Source: Methylotenera mobilis JLW8
GTDB taxonomy: Bacteria; Pseudomonadota; Gammaproteobacteria; Burkholderiales; Methylophilaceae
Length of the DNA: 64,000 bases
Direction: 5' to 3'
NCBI RefSeq assembly: GCF_000023705.1
Contig: NC_012968.1
Location: 434,001-498,000 of the forward strand
Shown piece by piece: positions 46,291 through 53,421 of the stretch. Under the pieces are notes generated by a model that saw only the letters and a list, made by a program, of their open reading frames with translations, searched no databases and was not told the origin of the DNA. Positions within the stretch are counted from its first letter, which is position 1, and the number at the start of each line of letters is the position of its first letter. Both the position numbers and the translations under genes were made by a program.

Positions 46291-46327
46291 CTGTTCATGA
46301 TTTTACGTAGTTGTTATTCATGAACAG
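46291..46327. promoter_or_regulatory. Inverted repeat upstream of pqqA
   Basis: CTGTTCATGA and TCATGAACAG form a perfect 10-bp inverted repeat with a 17-bp gap, centred 110 bp before pqqA. Two half-sites on one DNA face are possible; a simple hairpin is the alternative. Nothing else is evident between the tRNA terminator and pqqA. Confidence 0.5.
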
Positions 46328-46418
46328 TGACAGTGTGATTTTATTAAATAGCTTCATAATGGAACCATACAAACATGACAGTGCGTTATGTTTAAACCAA
46401 ATACTTAGGAGAATGATT

Positions 46419-46490
46419 ATGTGGACAACACCGGCAGCTACTGAAATGCGTTTTGGCTTTGAAGTGACTATGTACGTGATGAACAAGTAA
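46419..46490 (+). CDS. pqqA: Coenzyme PQQ precursor peptide PqqA (orphan)
   Basis: A 23-residue peptide, MWTTPAATEMRFGFEVTMY plus four residues. The Glu15 and Tyr19 of EVTMY are the two side chains that PqqE cross-links and from which PQQ is built; the FGFEVTMY core matches PqqA of other bacteria. AGGAGA lies 6 bases before the ATG. No pqqB-E is present in the window, so it is an additional or detached copy. PQQ is the cofactor of methanol dehydrogenases. A terminator follows 36 bp after the stop. Confidence 0.9.
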   Translation: MWTTPAATEMRFGFEVTMYVMNK

Positions 46491-46525
46491 TGATTGTTCT
46501 GCATTAGCAATCTTAGCAGTAAGAT

Positions 46526-46546
46526 AAGGGAGCTTAGGCTCCCTTT
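46526..46546 (+). terminator. Terminator-like hairpin after pqqA
   Basis: AAGGGAGC and GCTCCCTT pair around a TTAG loop, with a short T-run. It makes pqqA a single-gene transcript. Confidence 0.7.
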
Positions 46547-46660
46547 GTCATTTATATGACATAAAACTTGCTTATAGTTACCCACTATTAAAGCAGGTAG
46601 CGAAGTTACCTACTTCATTTGTAATCAGTTAGAAATCACAAGTTTCTTAAGGAGAGTTAA

Positions 46661-46807
46661 ATGTACACCTATCAACAATATGATGATGTCGCGCTGGATG
46701 TGGTGATTGATGCCGGCAAAGTTGCCCGTTTTATCTTTACTGCAGTATTTGTAGCCGCAGTGTTTGTTGTTCCTGCAGTTGTTGCTGTGCGATTTTTTAT
46801 TATCTAA
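46661..46807 (+). CDS. 48-residue single-pass membrane peptide
   Basis: A 48-residue frame preceded by a strong AAGGAG ribosome site 7 bases from the ATG. The first 22 residues are acidic and Tyr-rich (YTYQQYDDVALDVVIDAG), and residues 24-48 form one hydrophobic helix (FIFTAVFVAAVFVVPAVVAV). I recognise no family. It lies between pqqA and the convergent thioredoxin gene, with its own start signal. Confidence 0.6.
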   Translation: MYTYQQYDDVALDVVIDAGKVARFIFTAVFVAAVFVVPAVVAVRFFII

Positions 46808-46831
46808 GCTTAATTATCTTATCCAAACTTA

Positions 46832-47140
46832 TTATCTCAGTTTAGATAAAGCGGCATTAATGTATTCTTCACTTAATGGGCGGACTAATCGCTCAATCTC
46901 TACACCGTCTTGCAGAAAAATGAGTGTAGGCCAAAGTTTTACTGCATAGCTTCGACCTAGGCGCTGGCCTTTGCCGTCTTCGATCTTAATATGATGTATG
47001 TTGGGATAAGCCTTCATGGCCGCACTGATGTTAGCTTGTGCAGCCTGACAATGACCACACCACTCTGCACCAAATTCTACTAAAGTTGCACCGGGGCGCT
47101 GATCAAGAAATTCACGATTAATCGCTTGGTTTTGCTGCAT
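46832..47140 (-). CDS. Thioredoxin-family protein
   Basis: A 102-residue thioredoxin fold. The active site is WCGHC (Cys28, Cys31) rather than WCGPC, and the cis-Pro lies in KLWPTLIFLQDG. There is no signal peptide, so it is cytoplasmic. I chose the ATG at 47140 over a TTG eight codons upstream. Confidence 0.88.
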   Translation of the reverse strand: MQQNQAINREFLDQRPGATLVEFGAEWCGHCQAAQANISAAMKAYPNIHHIKIEDGKGQRLGRSYAVKLWPTLIFLQDGVEIERLVRPLSEEYINAALSKLR

Positions 47141-47294
47141 GTGTCTAATAATGCCTCTAAGCAAATAAGTTGAGTGAAAGCAGTGAGTTAATTAAGCTGT
47201 GCCCATCCATCCCACAACTTTACCCACAGAAATTGTGGAGTAATCTAGTCAATACCCGTATCAGTTTTTTTACGGGGTTTTATTGCTAAACTAT

Positions 47295-47912
47295 TTATTT
47301 AAAGCGCCTGAATGAGCCGGTTACTACGCCCCATACCTCAAAGTTCATTTCTTCTGTGATATTGATGGGCGCATAGTCGGCAGATGAGTTGGCTGGTAGT
47401 AGGCGCACATTGCCTTCTTTGCTGCGGCTTAAGGTTTTAATGGTAAATTCACCATCTATCACTGCTAATACAATATCGCCGATAGAGGCAATTTTGGCAC
47501 GGTCTACGACGGCTTTGTCGCCCGGTAATAGGCCTACGTCGACCATAGAGTAACCTTGAATCGTCACGAAGAAAGTGGTGTCTTTCTTATCAATCAAGAA
47601 CTCGTTCGGGTCTAGCCTCTGTTCTAAGTGGTCTTCTGCTGGGCTGGGTAAGCCTGCTGACACTTTAGAACTAAATAGAGGCAACTCCATTGATTCTGTT
47701 TCTAAAGCGGGTAATTCAAATTGTGTTACTACGTCTAAATCAGTCATCATTTTTTTTCGTTGGTAAGCCGCTAAAAAGTCTTTAATCACAGCGACCTGGC
47801 TAGTGGGGATTCTCAGCACAGAAGTTTGCTCGCGAAATTTCCCAGAGCCAATCTTACGGCCCGCGCCTTCGCGCTTGCCGCCTGCTTTATTGATTTTAGC
47901 TAAATCATTCAT
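47295..47912 (-). CDS. UmuD-like S24 autoprotease with basic N-terminal extension
   Basis: A 205-residue LexA/UmuD-type self-cleaving protein. The cleavage site is Ala86-Gly87 (VSAGLPSP), Ser122 is in GYSMVDVG and Lys159 in FTIKTLSR; the 35 and 37-residue spacings equal those of UmuD (Gly25, Ser60, Lys97). About 60 extra residues precede the UmuD core and begin with KAGGKREGAGRKIGSGK, a basic segment seen in DNA-binding proteins. No umuC follows, and no LexA box is evident upstream. Confidence 0.85.
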   Translation of the reverse strand: MNDLAKINKAGGKREGAGRKIGSGKFREQTSVLRIPTSQVAVIKDFLAAYQRKKMMTDLDVVTQFELPALETESMELPLFSSKVSAGLPSPAEDHLEQRLDPNEFLIDKKDTTFFVTIQGYSMVDVGLLPGDKAVVDRAKIASIGDIVLAVIDGEFTIKTLSRSKEGNVRLLPANSSADYAPINITEEMNFEVWGVVTGSFRRFK

Positions 47913-48022
47913 TTAATTAATGTTACGTTAATCAAACGGATGACGCAATTGAATTTCAGTGTGTAAAAGAAATAACAGCGTCTTAAACGCTATTGCCAAG
48001 TTAGATGTGAATGGCCGTTTGA

Positions 48023-48355
48023 TTAAAGGCAGTTAAACGCTTCTGCGATAGAGTGTGCCGAGAATTTAGATACGCAGCATGTACCATGATTTGATAGATG
48101 CAATTGAATCAATTTAATCACTTCATCAAGTTGCATCACATCCCCCGTGGCAGCTAATGCCAATTGCGCAGTTTTGTGGAGTTTGTACACATTGCCGAGT
48201 TTATCAATCAGCATGTCCTGCGGTTGAAAATACATGCGGCTCAGGTCCGGGTTGTGTTCAAAACCTGAGCTGGTGGCGATGAGTATCAACTCATCATCTG
48301 AATGTAGTTTGATGACCGCAGGAAATTGTACTAAATTGATACTGGATAGATTCAT
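48023..48355 (-). CDS. DUF4144-like protein
   Basis: A 110-residue protein whose start (FPAVIKLHSDDELILIATSSGFEHNPDL) fits the uncharacterised DUF4144 family. Its role is unknown. It lies 33 bp after the membrane-anchored ABM gene and could be the last gene of that operon. Confidence 0.65.
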   Translation of the reverse strand: MNLSSINLVQFPAVIKLHSDDELILIATSSGFEHNPDLSRMYFQPQDMLIDKLGNVYKLHKTAQLALAATGDVMQLDEVIKLIQLHLSNHGTCCVSKFSAHSIAEAFNCL

Positions 48356-48388
48356 TGCTGCTTATTGTATACAGATTGCTTTCAAGTG

Positions 48389-48955
48389 CTAGCTAAACAG
48401 CCATTTATGTACCAATTTAGTGTAACGCGGCATGACTACATACACCATCATCAATACCACCAGAAACGTAGTACTCAATACTTTTAGCATATGGCCTAAG
48501 GGGATGGGGATGCTTGTTGCCAGCCAATCGATCAGTGCAGACATCGCTAATACCAAGGGAAAAATGGCTGACCAGGTGATGACTAGTTGTTTCCATTTAG
48601 TGGGCAGCTTGGCTTTTGCCTCTTCTGGCGTAAACCAAAAATCCAGGCCACTGCGTACAAAGAATTTATCATCTTCTACTAGATACGGCTGTACTTTTTT
48701 AATCAGTTTTTTTCTATCGTCTGACGCCATCCATGCCAAGAGATTTTTGCGCGTGTCAAACCGAATAATCACTGTATAAGTGACTGTGGCTCCAGCGACT
48801 GGATGTACGATGCTAACACCCAAGTGCCCAGGGTAGCTTTTGGAAACTGGAATAATTTCGTTTAACCATGCTTCATAGTCGAGCTTAGCGTCATCTCTGA
48901 TATGATGCGAAATGACAACTGTAGCGGTTTGTTCGGTGTCTAATGTGAAAGTCAT
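48389..48955 (-). CDS. Antibiotic-biosynthesis-monooxygenase-like (ABM) protein with membrane tail
   Basis: A 188-residue protein with an ABM ferredoxin-like domain (residues about 8-100, with SKSYPGHLGVSIVHP) and a C-terminal part with two hydrophobic helices (about 125-185). Such fusions occur in Proteobacteria without a proven reaction. I chose the ATG at 48955; an upstream TTG is unlikely. It is co-directional with isochorismatase and pirin genes. Confidence 0.85.
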   Translation of the reverse strand: MTFTLDTEQTATVVISHHIRDDAKLDYEAWLNEIIPVSKSYPGHLGVSIVHPVAGATVTYTVIIRFDTRKNLLAWMASDDRKKLIKKVQPYLVEDDKFFVRSGLDFWFTPEEAKAKLPTKWKQLVITWSAIFPLVLAMSALIDWLATSIPIPLGHMLKVLSTTFLVVLMMVYVVMPRYTKLVHKWLFS

Positions 48956-49030
48956 GTTTATTGCCTTGATAAATGTTATCCCCAAGATCTAAAGTAGCAT
49001 CCTAGGGATGTTCATGATTATTTCTTGCAG

Positions 49031-49657
49031 TTATTTCTTAGCGCTTTGCGCATTAAAAGAAGTGATGAGATTACGGTAATCAGGGATATGGTTAGATAAC
49101 AAAGTCGCCAAGCCCTCAATATCACGACGCCAATCACGATGTAACTCACAAGCCACCCCAAACCAAGTCATGAACTGAACACCAGCAGCCTCCATGCGGC
49201 GCCATGCCGCATCACGCGTCATCTCATTAAACGTGCCAGAAGCATCCGCCACCACAAACACCTCAAAACCCTCTTCAATCGCAGCCAGTGCTGGGAATGC
49301 TACGCACACCTCGGTCACCACACCGGCAATGATAATTTGCTTCTTACCTGTGGCTTTAATCGCCTTCACGAAGTCCTCGTTATCCCATGCATTGATTTGG
49401 CCTGGACGTGCAATATAAGGCGCATCAGGGAACATCTCTTTTAACTCAGGCATCAGCGGACCGTTAGGACCATTCTCAAAGCTAGTGGTTAAAATGGTTG
49501 GCAACTGAAAGTACTTAGCAGAATCTGCCAATGCCAATACATTGTTCTTAAAGCGATCTGGCTCAATATCGCGTACTAAAGATAACAGGCCTGCTTGGTG
49601 ATCTACTAGTAATACTACTGCGTTGTCGCGGTCTAGACGTACGTATGGTTTGTTCAT
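49031..49657 (-). CDS. Isochorismatase-family hydrolase, YcaC-like
   Basis: A 208-residue cysteine hydrolase. Asp19 (LLVDHQAG) and Cys118 (VVTEVCVAFPAL) are the expected catalytic residues, and the C-terminal end is of the YcaC group, whose substrate is unknown. It lies 42 bp after the pirin gene in the same operon. Confidence 0.92.
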   Translation of the reverse strand: MNKPYVRLDRDNAVVLLVDHQAGLLSLVRDIEPDRFKNNVLALADSAKYFQLPTILTTSFENGPNGPLMPELKEMFPDAPYIARPGQINAWDNEDFVKAIKATGKKQIIIAGVVTEVCVAFPALAAIEEGFEVFVVADASGTFNEMTRDAAWRRMEAAGVQFMTWFGVACELHRDWRRDIEGLATLLSNHIPDYRNLITSFNAQSAKK

Positions 49658-49699
49658 GGTGTTTCTCCTAAAGAATTGAATTAAAGTTTTATATTGTTT

Positions 49700-50563
49700 T
49701 TATGCCGCTACTGCAAAGCGACCATTGTTGTAGTCATCAACAGCCTGATTGATTTCTTCCCGGCTATTCATCACAAAAGGGCCATGGCCAACCACTGGTT
49801 CATTCAGCGGTGCCCCGTTTAATAACAGTAAAACTGAGTCTTGCTGTGCTTCTAACACCAGTTCGGTTCCCTCGCGCTGCATCACTGCCAGCTCAGATGG
49901 TTGGATAACGTGTACATCTCCGGTCTTTACTGCACCATGCAGCACAAAGATGGCAGTGGTATGACCTTCGGGTAAATTGAATGCCGCTGTACTGCCTGCA
50001 TTTAGCCTGACATCCCACACATTCATGCTGCTGAAGGTATGCGCAGGGCCTTTTTTTCCTAAAAACTCACCAGCAATCACGCGCACTTTTCCTGCATTAG
50101 CTGTTAGTGCAACTTCTGGTATCTGTGCGCTGGTAATGCCTTGATAGCCAGGCGCTGCCATTTTGTGTTTAGCTGGCAAGTTGACCCAAAGTTGTATCAT
50201 CTCAAACGGGCCGCCGGTACGGGCGTAATCGTCACCGTGGTACTCCTCATGGATAATGCCGGAGCCGGCTGTCATCCACTGCACATCACCTGCGCCTATG
50301 GTGCCGCCAGAATTAGTAGAGTCATGGTGTGACACTTGGCCGTCATAGACGATGGTTACTGTTTCAAAACCACGGTGCGGGTGTTTGCCTACGCCGCGGC
50401 GTTGCTCTGTTGGCTCAAATTTGGTCGGTGCTGCATAGTCCATCAACAGGAACGGTGACATTTCTTCATGAATATCGCGATAAGAAAAAATGCTTTGCAC
50501 CGGGAAGCCATCACCTACCCAGTGATTGCCGTTGCTGCGTTTAATAAAAGCTAGTTTTTTCAT
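49700..50563 (-). CDS. Pirin family protein
   Basis: A 287-residue pirin with both cupin domains. The N-terminal metal site is in GVGKHPHRGFETVTIVYDG and the motif GDVQWMTAGSGIIHEE is typical. I chose the ATG at 50563 with GAGGAA upstream; a longer frame to 50686 would run into the LysR promoter. It heads a minus-strand operon with the hydrolase and ABM genes, divergent from a LysR regulator. Confidence 0.93.
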   Translation of the reverse strand: MKKLAFIKRSNGNHWVGDGFPVQSIFSYRDIHEEMSPFLLMDYAAPTKFEPTEQRRGVGKHPHRGFETVTIVYDGQVSHHDSTNSGGTIGAGDVQWMTAGSGIIHEEYHGDDYARTGGPFEMIQLWVNLPAKHKMAAPGYQGITSAQIPEVALTANAGKVRVIAGEFLGKKGPAHTFSSMNVWDVRLNAGSTAAFNLPEGHTTAIFVLHGAVKTGDVHVIQPSELAVMQREGTELVLEAQQDSVLLLLNGAPLNEPVVGHGPFVMNSREEINQAVDDYNNGRFAVAA

Positions 50564-50681
50564 GATGTTTTTCCTCGATTTCTGTACTTCAATTTTTACT
50601 TCATTTTTTACTTGGTTACGATGGTTCCCACTATAAAGATATGACAAATCACAGACTAGATGGTTAAATGTTAAATTACTT

Positions 50682-50695
50682 TTCATTTAAATGAA
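50682..50695. promoter_or_regulatory. Palindrome just before the second lysR gene
   Basis: TTCATTTAAATGAA is a perfect 14-bp palindrome ending 5 bp before the LysR ATG. It could be an autoregulatory operator and takes the place where a ribosome site would be. Confidence 0.45.
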
Positions 50696-50700
50696 TAATT

Positions 50701-51591
50701 ATGGATTTCAACGAATCAGCAGTGTTTGTCAAAGTGGTACAGGCCGGTAGTTTTAGTGAAGCAGCTAGGCAAATTGGTTTGCCTACCTCCACCGTAAGTA
50801 CCAGAATCTCTCGGCTGGAAAAGCGCTTAGGGATCACGCTGCTACAGCGCACCACGAGAAGGCTGAGCCTGACTGAAGCTGGCGCTGTGTACTATCAGCA
50901 TGCGGCGCAGGGGCTTAGCTATTTGCTAGAGGCCGAAGCCGCCATAGACGAGGCGCGTCAGCAACCACAAGGTAAATTGAAGGTGACCGCACCGGCCGAC
51001 CTTGGCGACAGCTTGCTAGCCAACCTAATACAGCGTGCACAGCGAGATTTCCCTGAGTTGGAGATGGAACTACTATTAACCGACCGCTATATCGATTTGG
51101 TGGCAGATGGAGTGGATGTTGCGATTCGTACCGGTGATTTACGCGACTCCAGCCTGATAGCAAAATCGCTAGGCATCATCCATTGGGAATTGTTTGCCAG
51201 CAAAGATTATTTAAAGAGCGCCGCACCATTAGAGGTGCCACAGGACATACACGCACATCATTGCTTACAATTTACCCCGATGGGGCGCGATGCTTGGACG
51301 TTAAGCAACGAGTACAGCCACATTACCATTCCATTACCAGCACGCACCATGGCTAATAGCATCGGTGTTGTGAAATCAATGGCAGAAAATGGGCAGGGTA
51401 TCGCGCTATTGCCCGCTTTTGTCTGCAAGCAGGGCTTAATTAGCGGTGATTTGTTAAGAGTCCTGCCAGACTGGCAAGGCAGGGCAGACCCTGTACATTT
51501 GGTGTACCCCAAGCAGCGTTTTATGCCACCCAAACTGCGTGCATTTTTAGATCTGGCACAAGATGAGCTGAGGCCGCAGTTTAGTTGCTAG
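50701..51591 (+). CDS. LysR family transcriptional regulator
   Basis: A 296-residue LysR protein of the AaeR/DmlR-like group. The winged helix-turn-helix has SFSEAARQIGLPTSTVSTRISRLEKRLG minus its ends, and the effector domain follows from about residue 90. It faces away from the pirin operon, and probably controls it. Its last 11 bp overlap the convergent MocR gene. Confidence 0.93.
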   Translation: MDFNESAVFVKVVQAGSFSEAARQIGLPTSTVSTRISRLEKRLGITLLQRTTRRLSLTEAGAVYYQHAAQGLSYLLEAEAAIDEARQQPQGKLKVTAPADLGDSLLANLIQRAQRDFPELEMELLLTDRYIDLVADGVDVAIRTGDLRDSSLIAKSLGIIHWELFASKDYLKSAAPLEVPQDIHAHHCLQFTPMGRDAWTLSNEYSHITIPLPARTMANSIGVVKSMAENGQGIALLPAFVCKQGLISGDLLRVLPDWQGRADPVHLVYPKQRFMPPKLRAFLDLAQDELRPQFSC

Positions 51592-53020
51592 TTAGCCCCC
51601 CCCCGGCTGACAGCATATCGCACGCCAGCGCACCGACATCACGTACCGCCTGTTCGATGGCTAGTGTCCACAAGTGGCTGAAATTGAGACGAATATAATG
51701 AGTGAGCTCTTTTTTGCGGGAGAAAATGGTGCCGGGGGCGACGGTAATGCCACTGTTGATCGCGGCGCGGTAAAGTTCTAGCGCATCAAGTGCTGGTGGT
51801 AGCTTTACCCAGATCACATAGCCACCTTTAGGGACAGAAAGCTGTGTACCAGCAGGAAAACTTTGCTCAATCACATTGCGCATCAGTACATAATTGGAGC
51901 GCAGGGTATGCCGTAATTGCTTGAGATGCTGCTCGAAGCTATCGCGTTGCAAGAACTTGGCTATCGCAATCTGCGGGGCTGATGGCAGTGACAGACTATT
52001 GAGAAACATGAGCCGCTCTACCTCCTGGCGGTAGCGTCCGGCATGGGTCCAACCCACACGGTAGCCGGGAGCCAGTGATTTGGAAAACGAGGAGCAATGC
52101 AGCACGATGCCTGCATCATCAAAAGCCTTAGCTGGCTTAGGTGGTATGTCACCAAAGTACAATTCGCTGTAAACATCATCCTCAATCAGAGGAATCTGCT
52201 GTTCTGCCAGCAATGTCACTAGTGCTTGTTTTTTAGCCTCCGGCATCACGAAGCCCAGCGGATTTTGGAAGTTACAAGTCAGAATAACGGCAGCGATGCG
52301 CACGTTATCGGTCATGGCGCGCAATGCATCCAAATCAATGCCAGACTCCGGGTCAGTACGTATTTCAGCCACTTTCATGCCTAGGCGCTCAACAGTATGC
52401 GCCAATGCATAATATCCTGGGGACTCCAGCGCGATGGTGTCACCCGCCTTGGCTACCGCTTGCAGGCACAGCGTGATTGCTTCGGTAGCGCCATGGGTGA
52501 TGACGATATCATCTGGCGAGACATCCATGCCACTCACCAAATAACGTCGCGCAATCTGTTGCCTTAGCATTTCATTGCCGGGCGGCAAATCGCTCAATAC
52601 GCCCCAATCACCCTGATCATCGGTCAGGGCTTTTTCATATTGATGGATTCTCTTCAGCGGAAATAGCTGCGGATCTGGAAACGGTGAGCCCAGCGGCACC
52701 GTGCCAAACTCACGGATTGATTTAAGCGTAGTAAGTACCAACTTGCCCGCATCAATCTCAGCAAGGTTAATATCTTTGGCCAGCGGAGAAGCGTGGCGTT
52801 GCTGCAAGCGTTTGCGGGGGGTGACGAAATAGCCGGATTGTGGGTGGCTGCTGATAATGCCATCTTGCTCCAGCAGCAAATATGCGCGCAATACGGTGCT
52901 AATACTGAGCTCATATTTCTGGCTGGCTTGCCGTACCGAAAAAATCTTATCCCCCGGCTTTAAGACGCCTTCATCGATCATTGCGCGAATGCGGGCGGCA
53001 AACGAGACATAAAGCTTCAT
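51581..53020 (-). CDS. MocR-type GntR/aminotransferase fusion regulator
   Basis: A 479-residue MocR regulator: an N-terminal GntR winged helix (about 1-70) joined to a fold-type I aminotransferase domain, with the PLP lysine in SSFSKSLAPGYRVGW and the Asn/Tyr region CNFQNPLG. These respond to PLP or amino compounds. No pdx genes are adjacent, so its target is unknown. A run of nine C (51596-51604) lies in its last codons and is a potential slippage site. Confidence 0.93.
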   Translation of the reverse strand: MKLYVSFAARIRAMIDEGVLKPGDKIFSVRQASQKYELSISTVLRAYLLLEQDGIISSHPQSGYFVTPRKRLQQRHASPLAKDINLAEIDAGKLVLTTLKSIREFGTVPLGSPFPDPQLFPLKRIHQYEKALTDDQGDWGVLSDLPPGNEMLRQQIARRYLVSGMDVSPDDIVITHGATEAITLCLQAVAKAGDTIALESPGYYALAHTVERLGMKVAEIRTDPESGIDLDALRAMTDNVRIAAVILTCNFQNPLGFVMPEAKKQALVTLLAEQQIPLIEDDVYSELYFGDIPPKPAKAFDDAGIVLHCSSFSKSLAPGYRVGWTHAGRYRQEVERLMFLNSLSLPSAPQIAIAKFLQRDSFEQHLKQLRHTLRSNYVLMRNVIEQSFPAGTQLSVPKGGYVIWVKLPPALDALELYRAAINSGITVAPGTIFSRKKELTHYIRLNFSHLWTLAIEQAVRDVGALACDMLSAGGGLTSN

Positions 53021-53097
53021 AAATGGCCAAGCAGGGATGGAATTCTGAAGTTTTTGATTATACTCCAGCCGTGTGTTGTTGTATCGCGACTGGCAAC

Positions 53098-53421
53098 TTA
53101 AGCCGCTTGCAACACCATTGAGACCTCTTCGCCACCAGCCGTTAAGGCAGCAACCAAGCGCTCTTTTTGGGTAAACACTTCCACCAGTGCTTGTTCGCTT
53201 AAGGCTGTCATCAGCCGTTGCAGCGTGCTCATGCGGATATCTAGGCGCTTGCAGATAACCGCTAGCGACACATAGCTCCTACCCTGTTCATGCTCTGCAT
53301 GCAGCAACTCCAGTATCCCCAGCATCAGCACGGCACTGGTGTCTAACTGGGCTGTATCTAGCTGGCTACTCTCGGAGGCGTAACCCTCCTGTACCTCATA
53401 AGCATCAAGTTCAAGCAGCAT
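53098..53421 (-). CDS. Small winged-helix-like protein, coupled to the molybdoenzyme gene
   Basis: A 107-residue frame that overlaps the molybdoenzyme gene end by 11 bp. The middle (VSLAVICKRLDIRMSTLQRLMTALSEQALVEVF) looks like a winged helix of the MarR/IclR kind. Function and family are not known to me. Tight coupling suggests a regulator or accessory factor for the enzyme. Confidence 0.65.
   Translation of the reverse strand: MLLELDAYEVQEGYASESSQLDTAQLDTSAVLMLGILELLHAEHEQGRSYVSLAVICKRLDIRMSTLQRLMTALSEQALVEVFTQKERLVAALTAGGEEVSMVLQAA

Noticed and set aside
47295-47912. Annotation as LexA
   Set aside because: The Ser-Lys and cleavage spacings match UmuD, and the N-terminal part is not a LexA winged helix.
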